Positions 41,631 through 54,000 of a stretch of DNA of 64,000 nucleotides are shown piece by piece. The stretch lies in NCBI GenBank assembly GCA_026545225.1, contig CM048849.1:50146336-50210335 (forward strand), in the 5' to 3' direction. Below the pieces are notes generated by a model, which searched no databases, had not been told where the DNA came from, and was given only the letters and a program-made list of their open reading frames with translations. The DNA is from Cornus controversa. Lineage: Eukaryota; Streptophyta; Magnoliopsida; Cornales; Cornaceae. A program made the translations under genes and the position numbers. How positions within the stretch are numbered: position 1 is the stretch's first letter; each line of letters starts with the position of its first letter.

Positions 41631-42450
41631 GGATTAAGTGAAAAAAATCTCTCGCTGCATAAAGAATGTGCAAATACTCTCCTGATGTTCAAATAACCCT
41701 CTACAGGTTTCAAATTGTGCAATAAGGACAAATCGTCAATTTGTCGGTACCGAAATTAGAAAATGACCAAAATACCTTTATAGTATTAAAAAAGAAAAAG
41801 AAAAAAAGAAGAAGATGTAAGTGCAAAAAACACTCTCACTATATACAGAATGTGCAAAAAACACTCCTGCAGTTTCTTATGCTCATATAACCCCCCATTA
41901 TTTGTATCCGATGAGCAAATACCCTCCTCCAACGTTCTGTTCAAAAATAACCGTTAACCGTTATGTTTGACTTATTATTATTATTTTAAATTTCGAGATT
42001 ACCATTTGCACATTATAGGGTGAAGTGCAAGAAAAATTCCTTGTCCATTTTAGACATTTTATATATTATTCTTAAAAAAAATATTGTAAGGGTATTTTTG
42101 TCATTTTCTAATTCCGGCAAATTAACGATTTGTCTTTATTTGCACAATTTGAAAATTGTAAGGGACTGATTGAACAGGGGGGGTATTTGCATATAGCGAG
42201 GAAATTTTTTGCATGTTTTCTATATAGCGAGGATGTTTTTTGCACTTACCCTAAAGTGCAAAAGGTAATCTCAAAATTTAAATAAAAAATTAAGTCAAAC
42301 ATGACGGTCAACAGTTTTTTTTGAACGAAAATTCGTCCGAGGGGGTTTGTGCTCATCGCAGACAACTAGTGGGGGGTTATATGAACATATTAAACTACAA
42401 GAGTATTTTTTGCACATTCTGTATATAACAAGGGAGTTTTGCACTTAACC
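41631..42450. mobile_element. non-autonomous Mutator-like element, interleaved inverted repeats (copy 2)
   Basis: Same family as 18156-19135. It starts GGATTAAGTG and ends TGCACTTAACC. L1 (41631-41795) has its inverse at about 42085-42251, and L2 (about 41819-42022) has its inverse at about 42255-42450, so the order L1, L2, rcL1, rcL2 is repeated here. The TSD is no longer recognisable (ATAGGTTAT versus GGGTTTTAT), so this is the older copy. Confidence 0.7.
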
Positions 42451-42474
42451 TTGGGTTTTATATATATATATATA

Positions 42475-42513
<39 letters not shown>

Positions 42514-42817
42514 ATACTGTATATATATAGATAGATAGTAAAAAAGAATGAAAATTTTAATTATTATTTTTATTTTATGTTAACACTATTATTTATGAAA
42601 ATAAATAATTATATATAGATTACATATATTTTAGTATATATATAGGTATATTCAAAGGGGTATTTTGGCCCATTAGACATGATTAAATAGGTAAATTTAG
42701 TAGTCAAATGGGTTAAGTCAGAAGTCAAAGAGCAACATAATCATTTTACTGTCAAAAAGTGATTTGACACGGTATACTTTTGACAGAAGGGGATGTATAT
42801 AATATACGACACAAACC

Positions 42818-43398
42818 TAGACCTATAAACGGATCGGATTCGGACTAGATCAGGTTTGATCCGATCCAAACCTGATAAGGAATATAGGCGATCCGATAAC
42901 CCGACAAATTATATATAATTAAATTCATATCCGATTTGTTATTAATCGGATATTCGATCCGATAACCCAATCCAAAAATATATAATTTTTTTTATAAAAA
43001 AAAAAAGTAATTTCAAAAGAGATTAACAAATAACAAGTAAGAAAGAAATAGGGAAGAAAAATAAAATATAAAGAAAAAAGTAATAGAAATGTAAGTATTT
43101 GACTTTTTGTTAAAGTAAAAAACTAAAATGAAAGACAAATAGAGATAAGGAAGAATAAGAAGGAAATAATGATAAAAAAATATTTAAATAGTATGTAAAT
43201 ATTATATGTTATAACATTAGATAATATATTTAAAATAAATTATATATTAAATTATTTTGGATCGAATTATTATCGAATCGGATCGACCATAATTCATATC
43301 CGATTTGTTTAGTTAACGGATTATTGGATTGAATGTCCAATCCATATCCTAATTATTGGTTCGAATTCGGATCAAAATTTGATTTATTGACAGGTCTA
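42818..43398. mobile_element. hAT-type MITE
   Basis: 581-bp element starting TAGACCTATAAACGGATCGG and ending in the inverse of TAGACCTGTCAATAAATC. This is the common TAGACCTGTCAA plant hAT terminus. Subterminal GGATCGGAT/ATCCGAT words lie at both ends. The flanks CACAAACC (42810-42817) and CAAAAATC (43399-43406) agree at 6 of 8 positions, consistent with a diverged 8-bp TSD. Confidence 0.65.
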
Positions 43399-43406
43399 CA
43401 AAAATC

Positions 43407-45500
43407 ACAGAGATGTTGGTGATGAAAATTTACAAAGTTATAATCACATATCAATTCATCAAATCTTAAGAGATGCCATTGTTATTTACCTAAAATTATC
43501 AAAAGCAAATGCAAAAAGCAGTTTAGAGTAACAAGCTTAAGGCAAGAACAAATTGTCTTCTACTATTGTTTGAGAACAGAAAATTATTCTAAAAGTAGTA
43601 AAACAAATGGAAGCTTTCTTTTTTATGATTGAAAATTCTTAAATAGACCAATTCACGACCATTTTTTTTTTTTTACGTCCTTTCTTTTTTGTATTAACAT
43701 GCATCGATATTGTGTTCCCACAAGCTTAAGGTGTCAGATGACTTTTATGTAGTTTCTCAGTCTAAACGTTTGGTGATTTCTTTTGGTGATCCAATATTAG
43801 AGTTTTTTTTACCACAAAAGGCTGTGTAACCTAAGTGGCCTAGTGGTATCGGTGTGTATTTGAATGAAGTATAAAATTTCCAGGTAGATGTAATTATTTA
43901 GAAAATTTATCCTCGCCTTTCTTAAGATTTGAGCAAATTACAGCATTTGAGGTTTATTTCCCTTAGAACTATTACCAAAATTTAAAAAAAGATTGCTTTA
44001 CCCTTTCCTCCAATAATATTTGAATAAATTACAATGATTTTTTTTAAAATTTTGTCAAATTATATACGAGTAGAGCGTTTGATGGTTATTACTTCGACCT
44101 ATCCTAAACCTATTAGCGAGTTGACAAACGTTAAAATTGAGTATGAAAAGCCAGTAATGTTCTTAAACTTAAACTGAAAAGTCAATCATGCCATTAAAAT
44201 TGAATGGAAAAGTAATTATCTAGTCATTTATGTCTTTCAATTAAATATAACAAACTAAACCAAAGAATTTTTTTTGAAGATTCTGATCGAGTATGAAGAT
44301 TGGAATGAAAACTCTATGATTTGATGTGGATTTAGGATGGATTAAAAGGTCAATTAAAGGTAGAAAATATTAGGATGGAGGGTGAGTGTCAGTGGATAGC
44401 TATTATTGTCTTTTTATACAAGTGATGATGGGCAATATAGCCATTTTCTTAAAATCTCTTCACACTTCTAACCGACAGAAAATGATAAGCGTGTTGTTAA
44501 GCACACATGCCAAACTTTAAAGGATGTTATAGTAATAAATTTCAAATACTCTACCCGTTAGTAATTTAACTAAATATTAAAAATAAAAAATGACGTTTTA
44601 CACTATAATTTAACGTTTGATGTTAGAAGTTTTATGTTAATAAAAAATATCAAAATAATACTTTTGTATAATTTGTCCAAATTTCAAGAAACGTTAATAT
44701 AATTTATCCAATTATTTATACTCACGTGAATGGATAAGTTCAAAAAGATCAAACTTGAAACCTCTAGCTCTTGAGCTTATTGTTAATCCAATTCAAAATA
44801 AAAAAGGAATGCTCATAGTGAAATGCTAATCAGAATCCAAATTGAAAGAGAGTGCTCAAAGTGAAAATGCTTCCAACTAAAAGCTGCTTTAATCAAAACC
44901 CTATTCCTAATAAAAGGTTTTAAAAATGAGAAAGACATAAAAGTGTGATTTGATTATTTTTCAGGTACCAGACTGGTCAGGCCTTTTCTACTCAGCTCTC
45001 ACGCTTAACAGTGGGTCATAGCCACGTGTAACACTTCACTTTTTCTTCAAGCTTTTTTATGGTATACTGTTTTCTTCACTAAGAAAAGAAGCACACTTTC
45101 TAAATCACTGTATATAAAAGTGAAGTGGTCGGTGGTCGGTTATAGGGTGCACCCACGAAGCTGTTTGGGCACGTGAGGGGCTCCAGGCTCCCCCCACCCA
45201 CTGGACCGGCGCTTCAGGATCCTGATACAAACTCCGTGGTTAACGGTCATTTTTATGACCGTTGTGACTGCCATATTTAAAAATTCAAATGTTTCTGACA
45301 CATCAACCAAAAGATTAAAGTGGCAGTTCTCATTTACATTCCCTATAAAGATTACTTAATTAATTTACACAACCTTCATTTAAAATTACTCAATTGACAT
45401 TAGGAGGTTAACTTTTGGTCTTTAACATACTCAACCCCTATCTGTAATAAATCCAACGGCCCAAATTTCATCACAATCCACACACCGCGTCTCTCACTCC
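43407..45500. other. intergenic / upstream of DUF4408 gene
   Basis: No gene seen. A tRNA-promoter-like word GTGGCCTAGTGGTATCGG at about 43840 has no box B. A GC-rich patch at 45120-45240 includes a G-box CACGTG at about 45173. Confidence 0.45.
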
Positions 45501-45634
45501 CCTCCTATACAGTCTATATATATACTCACTTGGATTACCAACAAACTTCAGACTCTAAATCACTTTTCTCCACCGGAAAATTGGCCGGAAAGGTAAGATT
45601 CCGACAGGTACCAAAGCTGAATCCACCGGGAAAA

Positions 45635-46736
45635 ATGACATTGTCTTCGAGTACTTGGATTCTCTCTCTAAAACTTATGTTGGTTTCGACTGGAGTTGTG
45701 TCGATAGCTATGATTATGAAGGTCTCTGTTCCATTGATCATAAGCTTCGCAGTCTATGAAGTCCCTTCGATATGGTCCGCTTTGATCTCATGGCTCAGAC
45801 CTCCTTATCTCTATGTCGTTATCAATGGCATCATCATCACCATCGCCGCCACATCTCGCTTTCACCAAAAGCCCAACAATGATGATAATCAATCCGAGCT
45901 GTTGGTTTCACTGAAGCCTCCTCCGTCGGATCTGCATTCAGATTTCGCCACCGTCTCGGCTCACCCTGTTTTTCGCATTGTGGAGACTCCGGTTGTGTTT
46001 GACGGTGGATCTAGGGTTTCGGAGGCGAATGATGTGGTGATGAGCGGTTCGGAGGTTCAAAACCAAGAAGAAAATGAGTTTGTGATCTCGAGGTCTACTT
46101 GGACGCCACCGCAGAGGATGAACTCGCCGGAGGTTCAAACTGAGAATCTTTCTCCGACGACGGCGAAACCTCTGGTTTCTACAAGGTTCGGACACCGGAA
46201 ACCTGTTAAAGCCAGTCCAGAAGGTATATACATATATACAAAGTACATAAATATGTGTATATATTCAATTTCAATTTCAGTTTAATCATGGAAGGACAAA
46301 ATTGTAAATTCTCATTTGTAATGTAAGTTCAGGTGGAAGGGCATTGAGGGTTGCGAAGCCAAAACGACAGGAAACATTTGAGAGCACATGGAAGACGATA
46401 ACGGACGGGCGTCACGTGCCACACACGAGGCACTTGAGGAAGTCTGACACGTGGGAGAATCACGGCCGTCACCTGAGCCCTGTCCCACAGGATCATCAGA
46501 CTCCTCGGAAGGTGATGAAATCAGAGACGTTCAAGGACCGAACTAACTATGACACACCGTCGTCGAACACTCCATCACCAGGTTCGGGGAAGCTTCGGAA
46601 AGAGCCGTCGCTGAGTCAGGACGAGTTGAACCGCCGAGTCGAAGCGTTCATAAAGAAGTTCAATGAGGAGATGAGGTTGCAGAGACAAGAGTCCTTGAAT
46701 CAGTACGTTGAGATGATCAACCGTGAGGCCCATTAA
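45635..46736 (+). CDS. DUF4408/DUF761 plant membrane protein
   Basis: Two exons, 45635-46223 and 46333-46736, joined by a 109-bp GT-AG intron (phase fits: SPEG|GRAL), give 330 aa. The N-terminus (about 1-75) is hydrophobic, probably two membrane segments, with the DUF4408 pattern VPSIWSALISWLRPPYLYVV followed by INGIIITIA. The middle is acidic and Ser/Pro-rich. The C-terminus has the DUF761 motif ELNRRVEAFIKKFNEEMRLQ followed by RQESLNQYVEMI. The start is the first in-frame ATG; the longer open frame upstream begins at TTG. TATA-like CTATATATATAC lies at about 45515. Function unknown; family members are often stress- or hormone-responsive. Confidence 0.85.
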
Positions 46737-47388
46737 TTCAAAAGCTTCCATTGGGTTGAAGAAATATATAGAAAGTTTTTTATATATATTCTTGAAAAAT
46801 GTTGTTTTTTCCTCCAGAAAAAATAGAAGTTGGGATAGAAAGTTGAATCTGAGTTAATTTCCCCTATTATATATATATTTTTATTCCAAATATAGAAGAT
46901 GGGATTCAATAGAATTGCAACAAGGTTTGTAAAAAGATCATACTTTGAATTGTTCTTTAAAATATTCTATCTTATCAATTCATGGTGATATTTCCTTCTA
47001 TTGCCCAAAATTAGGGAGGACTTTGAACATTGTAATGGACAATCCATTTTGTTTTATTGTACACTACAAAGCCTAATAAATTTAGAGCAACTTGTGAGTT
47101 ACACACAGCAGTCGCAATCAAGAGAAACAATGGGAAGGAAGCCACTGCGAGAGGCCCAGAAATTATAAAAATCTGAATCTCCTTCTAATTTCAGAATTGC
47201 CTGATTTAACCACCATAGAAAATAAGGAATTCCATTGCCGATTGACCAATACATTGTTTGGCTTATTGTAAATATTTAATAGGCCTCAGCTCTTACTTGA
47301 CCAAGTTAAAAAGACTCCTGACAAGCGCAAATCCTCCCGCTCTACAAAAATCTTGAACCACGGCTTCCTTCACTTGGACGTTTGTTTT
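46737..47388. other. 3' flank of DUF4408 gene, then intergenic
   Basis: AT-rich 3'UTR-like sequence. Near its end (about 47312-47350) lies a 38-bp word, starting GACTCCTGACAAGCG, that recurs on the other side of the retrotransposon at about 58672-58710. Confidence 0.45.
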
Positions 47389-47393
47389 GCTAC

Positions 47394-47752
47394 TATAAGT
47401 GCAAAAAATCATCTCCACACTTAGAAAAATACTCTTCTCTTTTTCTCTGAAAAAAAAAATCCCTTCATTGTTCCTTCATCTTTGTTTTTATAGTCTCTTC
47501 CACTACATATGTTTTGCCTACAATTATTCCAGGTCTAGCGGTGGACGTAATTCTTTCCCGTAAGCTCTGCCACGATCAAAGGTTGATTTTAGGCATTGAT
47601 TTGGCAGGTAATTTTGCTGGAGCGATTTGGGGTTGACAGGTATTTGATGACTTGGCAGGTGGAATTCTCTAGATAACATGGCATCCAAGTGTCATCCGAG
47701 TTGGAATTTACACGTGTCGTCTTTGCTTTGTAGGTGAATTTTCTCCACTACA
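47394..47752 (-). repeat. 3' LTR of Tat-type Ty3/gypsy element
   Basis: 359 bp. On the minus strand it begins TGTAGTGGAGAAAATTC and ends TTTTTTGCACTTATA. It is similar throughout to the LTR at 58314-58643. The terminal CA has mutated to TA. Confidence 0.85.
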
Positions 47753-47772
47753 CTTTCCCCAAAACTCTTTTC
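47753..47772 (-). other. polypurine tract of the Tat element
   Basis: On the minus strand, GAGTTTTGGGGAAAG sits directly against the 3' LTR. It is the expected plus-strand primer site. Confidence 0.6.
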
Positions 47773-48022
47773 AAATTTTGGTTACGAAATTTGAAAGGAT
47801 TTTTCTTCTTTGATAGATGGTTGTGTGTCTTCATGTTCTTGGATTTCGAACTCCTGGTTACCGCTGAAGTGTCAAGGCTTTAAATGCGCATCTTTTCATT
47901 CTTCCAGCAGTCATCTCTTGGTGATGTTTATTTTTGGCAAATCCCTTCCATCTCTGATTTTCGTTTCTCCTTATTTTCCAAGGTCAATACTCTTTTGCTC
48001 TTCGTTTTTTCACTATTTGGCA

Positions 48023-50103
48023 TGAATAAGGTGAGAAGGGTTGAGATAGTGGATAATCTTGGGCCGTTAGAGGCCTACCAGTTTGTCAACGACTTTCTAA
48101 ATGAGAGTGAAGATGACTCTAACCCTCCGCGAGATCCCTCGCTCTCTGCTAACCCGGCGGCTGTTCCTTCTTCCAGGGCCAATGGTTTTCAAGGGTGGTG
48201 CATCTTCTGAATCCAATTCAGATGACATAGATCATTTCGATATAGTTAGGGTTCCGGTGAATTTAGGAAAACTTAGGATAATTATGATGTTCTCGACGAC
48301 GTGACCCTTAGGAACTATCTTTTAGATTGGGATTTTCGAGTCGGTCAAGGGTTAGGTGAAAGTGAAATAATCTTTTCGGCAAAGCACTTCCCTGCATTTC
48401 GCTTTCCACTTCACCCCTTCTACCATGTTTTCCTTTTTCAGATGAACCTGGCCCCCTTCCAAGTGAACCCTAATTTGTTTAGGGTGATCTCCAATATTCG
48501 TGCCCTTAACTATACCCGATGGCTCGAATTAGGGTTTGACGACCTCCTTAGTTGTTATCAAGTCTGTTCCACGAAAAATGAGAGGGATCGCTTTCATTTC
48601 AATCCCCGACCTAGCAAATCGCTATGCTCTAGCCATCCTATTTCGGATAAGGGCTGGAAGGTGCAACTCGTGCTTGTTAGGGGAAATGAAAAGTTTCATC
48701 TTCCGACAAGTATCCGATCCCTCAAAAGTTTGGTGGACTAGGTATTCCTTTTTTGACTCTCTTCTTGATCTTCATTGCAACTGTGAAATTTGTGATGTCT
48801 TGCTCTTTAATCATATCCAAACTTACCTTGGTGCAGTTAGGGATCTCCTCCCCCGCTCGAAAATCACTACTCGATTGGCATCCCTGAAAAAGAAGGTGTG
48901 GAGTAAATGCCTTACTTCTTCCCTACTGCTCGACTTTGCAACTTTGAGGGCTATTTCTGATAAGGCTGCCGAAGTTACGGGGTTAGGATAATCTATCAAA
49001 AATGACCCGTGTCAAGAGCAAAAAGCAAACTGAGCTCTGTGCCGCACCAATCGATCACGAGAAAGTGGTTGCTGTTTCGTTGTGAAAGAAGCTCGCCAAG
49101 GAAAAGGCTGCCAAGAAGGTTCAGCCATCAGAGGTGATCAAGATTGAGGAAGTTACCCCTCCTCTGAAATCTCAGAAGACTTCAACCTCAGCTTTGCCTT
49201 TTTTTCGAGGCCTGAGGGACCCTCTACTATTGGAGTTACTGCCTCTGGTTCAGATGTCCCAAGCTCCTTTGGGGTTGTGTCTTGGGTTCACCAGTTGGCG
49301 AAGGCTAATGGTATGCCGCTCTAGGTCGAGGACTCTATTCTAGAAGACAAAGTCGCTATGAGGGCGTTTCTGAAGGAGATCTGGCCTCCTAGGGATGATA
49401 AGATAATGAAGGAGATCTCGGTGGGATTCGTTCTGGACACTTATCCAGATCTGGTTTTAAGGGTAAAAAAAAGTTTCTTTTTTTTAAACATCTCCATGGG
49501 AATTTGTAGAACATGTTCGGGATGATGTCGATGTGCTGACTGGTCGAGCAGGCGACTAGGAAAATCAGAAAGGCCGACACACAGAAAAGAAAAACTAAGG
49601 CCGATTTCCAAGTTGCCATACTAGAGGTCGTAAATGAAAAGAAGAAGCCCAATACACTATTGATAGAGGCTGGTCAACTCAGAATCCAGCTCGAGGCACT
49701 CAGTAAGAAAAAAGAAGAATCTGAGCTGCAAAGGGCCCTGGCCGAGTCAAAGGCTTCAGAATTCGAGCTGAATGTCAAGTCTCTCCAGGAAAGGGTGATG
49801 AAGCTCGAGACAGGCGCGAAAGCCATATTCAGGAGGCTATTTTAAATAGTGAAGGTTAGGAGTGCCGAGGCGTACCGAATTGGTTTTGATGACGCCACTG
49901 CCTCTACTGACGATCATTTCTATACGAAAGGTCTGACCGATTATGACCGGGAGATAGGTTTGGAGGGCCGTCCATATCTGGATCCTGAGGCTGGCACTAA
50001 GGAAGAAGAAATCCTGAACCTCCTAAATATTGTTAATACTTCTGATGTTGGAGTTGCTGAGCCAGCTGCTGTTGACCCCCCAATGCTTGGGGGTTCTTCT
50101 TGA
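48023..50103 (+). pseudogene. antisense ORF of Tat element (Transposase_28-like), broken
   Basis: On the plus strand, opposite to gag-pol, pieces of one long protein follow each other in changing frames. They are MNKVRRVEIVDNL (48023), DWDFRVGQGLGES (about 48325), FPLHPFYHVFLFQMNLAPFQ with an IRALNYTRWLELGF part (to 48741), a Lys-rich stretch, a coiled coil rich in Glu, Lys and Leu (49660-49845), and an acidic end (AEAYRIGFDDATASTD, to 50103). The FPLHPF-LNLAPFQ pattern and coiled-coil tail resemble the plant 'putative gypsy type transposon' family (Transposase_28), known from antisense ORFs of Tat elements. At least three frame breaks make it a pseudogene. The family assignment is from memory of the motif. 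Confidence 0.5.
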
Positions 50104-50283
50104 TTTCGCTTATGCCCTTATAACTTCTATTTTTTTTCATGTTAAAAGACTATTTTTGTAACTATGGCAATGATTAAATGGAAAACTTGGAATTTTTCAC
50201 CTGAGTCTGCTTTCGATTTAAATTATTTGATTGTGCGTTCATTCTCATTGCTTTAGCTAATTCCATTCGTCAAAGTTTCCATG

Positions 50284-50893
50284 GGCGTTCGGTTAACCGT
50301 ACCTTAGCTAATCTCATTTGTTTTGAGACTCTCGGCTTACCGTATTGAGATTTTTTTATCCATTTATGGCATTCGGCTGACTATGCCTGAGCCAATTTCA
50401 ATTGTTTGAGATTCTCGTCTAGGTATGCTGAGGTTTTTTTTTTCTAGCATTCGGCTAGTCATGCCTTAGCCAATTTCAATCGTTTGAGACTCTTGATTAG
50501 TCATGTCGAGATCTTTTTATTCAGTCCTAGCGTTCAGCTGGCCATGCCTTAGCCATTTTCAATCATTTGAGACTCTCGACTAGTCGTGCCGAGGTCGTTT
50601 TATTCATTCATGGCGTTCGGCTAGCCATGCCTTAGCCAATTTTAATCGTTTGAGACTCTCGGCTAGTTGTTCCGAGGTCATTTTATTCATTCCTGGCGTT
50701 CGACTGGCCATGCCTTAGCCAATTTTAAACATTTGAGACTCTTGGCTAGTCGTGTCGAGGTCGTTTTATTCATTCCTGGCGTTTGACTGGCCATGCCTTA
50801 GCCAATTTCAATCATTTGAGACTCTTGGCTAGTCGTGTCGAGGTTGTTTTATTCATTCCTGGCATTCGGTTGGTCATGCCATAGCCAATTTAG
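50284..50893. repeat. 83-bp tandem repeat, about 7.4 units
   Basis: The unit contains GTTCGGCTGGCCATGCCTTA, then AGCCAATTTCAATC, GTTTGAGACTCTCGGCTAG and TCGTGCCGAGGTCGTTTTA. Spacing of two consecutive units (50698 and 50781) is exactly 83. The first two units are the most diverged. It lies between integrase and the antisense ORF of the Tat element. Confidence 0.85.
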
Positions 50894-51069
50894 AAAAAAT
50901 GGGCAAGATAGTGAGATTACGCAGCAGATTCTGTTTCTCTGCATAATCCGACTGCCTTTATGGTTCGTATACGAAACTTAGTATATCAACTCGAGAGAAA
51001 ATTTTTAACAATTCGATGTGGGATTTCGCAAGTTTTATTGGATTTGGAAAGAAGGATTCATATAGAGGC

Positions 51070-54000
51070 CCACACATAATACTTTTTTAGGTGCATTGCG
51101 TTCCAAGGTTTTTAGACAATGGTTCCATTGCCGTGTATTCTCCATAGCCTGTAAGCTCCCCTCCCAATGACTTCAATTACTTCGAATGGACCTTCCCATT
51201 TTGCTGCTAATTTGCCTGCATTCAATTATTTAGTGTTGTCGGTCACTTTTTGCAGCACCCAATCACCTTGTTCAAACGCTCGAGGTTTGACATTTTTATT
51301 GTAGGTTTTATGAAGGTTCTATTGGTACGCGGCTAATCTGATTTGTGCGGCTTCTCTTTTTTCTTCGAGCAGGTCCAAGTTATGCTCGATCTGTTGGTTA
51401 TTTTCATGCTCCTCGAAGGTTTCGGTTCTCAGGGTAGGGATATCGAGCTCGACTGGCACCACTGCCTTCGTTCCATATATCATACTGAAGTGGTTGAACC
51501 CTGTCGGTCGACGAGAAGTGGTTCAGTAGGCCCATAGCACGTTCGGCAATTCTTTTAGCCAGCGTCATTTCCTCTCCTCCAACTTCTTTCTAATGTTGGA
51601 AAAGATGGTCTTGTTAGTAATTTTGGCCTGTCCATTCCCTTGAGGGTACGATTTTGAGGAAAGCTTTTGATTTATCCCACACTTTTTGAAGAACACTTGA
51701 GTAAACTGGTTGTGTAAATTTTTTTCGTTGTCCATGATTATTGATGTCGGGATGCCGAAGCGACATATGATATTGTTCTAGATGAACATCTCCACCTGTG
51801 AATGTGTTATCGAGGCATAAGCCTCTGCTTCTATCCACTTGGTGAAATAGTCTGTGGCTAGGAGGTCATATTTCTTTTTCTGTGCTGCGGTCGACAGAAT
51901 ACCCACTACATCCATCCCCCATTGGGTGAAAGGCCATGGGCTAGTGATCGGATTCAGATTTTCCAGTGGTTGGTGCAGTAGCCGTGCATGTTTCTGGCAT
52001 TTGTCACAATTTTTGGAGTATTCCGCCACATCGTGTGACATATATGGCCAGAAATAACCTAACATCAAAGCTTCGTGAGCTAATGATCTTCTTCCTTAAT
52101 GGTTCCCGCAAACTCCCTCATAGATTTCTTTTAAGACTTTTCAAGCTTCTATTAATGTTAGGCAACGCAGCAACGGTCCCGAATATGACCTCCTGTAGAA
52201 GCGGCCGTTAACGATGGAGTACTTAGCCGATCCTTTCATTCCGGAAGGATCCCGTTCTTCAAATATGCTTAGATTGGATCCATCCAGTTCGGCTCTCTTG
52301 GGATAACGAATACCTTGTGTGACTTAGTAATGCTTGGCTCACTCAATTCCTCTATGGAGGATAGCCTGATCAGGGATTCGTCCACATAAGAGGTCGAGCA
52401 AACTAATCGATTAGCCTGCTCATTCTTTTCCCGCGGAACATGGCTGAATTTTACTTTATCAAAGTCTTTTAGTCCTTCAGTCACTGTTTCTCGGTAGGCG
52501 TTCATGTTATTTTCTTACGCCTAATATTCTCCATTGACTTGATTCACGATTAACTAAGAATTGCTAAAGATGGACAACCTATTTATCTGCAGTGATTTCG
52601 TCAATCGGAGTCCTGCAAGAATAGCCTTGTACTCTGCCAATTTGTTAGAGGCTCCGAAGCTAAACCGTACAGCGTGATGTAGCATAGTTTCGTCTGGAGT
52701 TCTAACTTTGATTCCTGCCCCTAACCCTATTTGACTTGATGATCCATCGACGTAGATTTCCCATAAAGGATGATCCTCCTCTTCCTCTTTCGGTTCGTCA
52801 TATTCTAGCAGGAACTCTGTTAAAACCTAACCATTTCTAGTCATTATGGGTTCGAAACGGATGTTGTAGGAGCTGAGGTCCATGGCCCACTTCATCAGTC
52901 TCCCAATCATGTCTAGTTTGCTGATGATTGCTCTGAGTGGCAAAGACATCGGGATAATTATTGGATGGGATTCAAAGTAGTGCCTCAATTTCTTCTTCGC
53001 ATGAACGAGGGCTAGAACCAACTTTTTTGCTGTTGAGTACCTATTTTTTGCATCGGTCATTGTCTTGCTGGAGTAATATACCGGTTCTTATTTTTGATCT
53101 TCTTCTCAGACCAGTGTAGCACTCGTGGATATTTTGATACGGCGAGGTACAGATACAGTGCTTCTCTGAGCTTCGAGATGGAAAGGATCGCCGTGAGGTC
53201 ATGTATTCCTTCAATTTCTTCAACGCCTCTGATTGGTTTTTTCGCCATACGTCCTTTTCTTTCTTTTTGATGGCGTCAAAAACTGGCTTGCATTTGTCCG
53301 AGAGGCATGATATGAATCGACTTAGCGCAACGATTCGACCGGTTAAGACTTGAACCTCCCTGTGGGTTCTTGGTTCTAAACTTTAGATTAATGTCGATGC
53401 TAGTGATGGGCTCGTTTCAATTCCAATTCAATTGACCATGTGGCCGAGGAACTGACCTGACAAAATTTTGAACGAGCATTTCGTCGGATTTAACATCACG
53501 TGATGTTGTGAGAGAACTCTGAAGGCCTCTTGCAAATGATCTAGGTGATCCTGCTTTCTTTTACTTTTGACCACTATGTCGTCAATATAGGCTTCCATAG
53601 TATTACCGATCTGATCTTTAAAAACTCGGTTGATCATTCATTGGTATGTTGCCCCTGCGTTTTTCAATCTGAAGGGCATTACCTTATAATAGTAAATGCT
53701 TCATTCGGTAATGAATGATGTTTTCTCCTCGTCCCTTGGGTTCATCGGGATTTGATTGTAACCCGAGTAGGCACCCAAAAGGTTAGTTGCTCGTACCCAG
53801 CTGTGGCGTCCACTATCTGATCTATCTTCAGCAGGGGGTAACAATCTTTTGGGCATGCTTTGTTTAGATTGGTGAAGTCGATGCATACCCTCCACTTTCC
53901 GTTCTTCTTTCTCACTACCACCGCATTCGAGAGCCATTCCGGATATCTTACCTCCCTTATGAAACTCGCTTATAATAAATGATCGACTTCTTCCCCAATT

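Noticed and set aside
43815-43880. tRNA or SINE at GTGGCCTAGTGGTATCGG
   Set aside because: Only a box-A-like word; no box B, no cloverleaf, no TSD.
45530-45634. Longer N-terminus for the DUF4408 protein
   Set aside because: The upstream open frame begins at TTG. The first ATG (45635) precedes the conserved hydrophobic region and lies just beyond a plausible TATA and leader.
50284-50893. CRISPR-like array
   Set aside because: Eukaryotic DNA; whole 83-bp units repeat with graded divergence and no unique spacers. It is a retrotransposon-internal tandem repeat.
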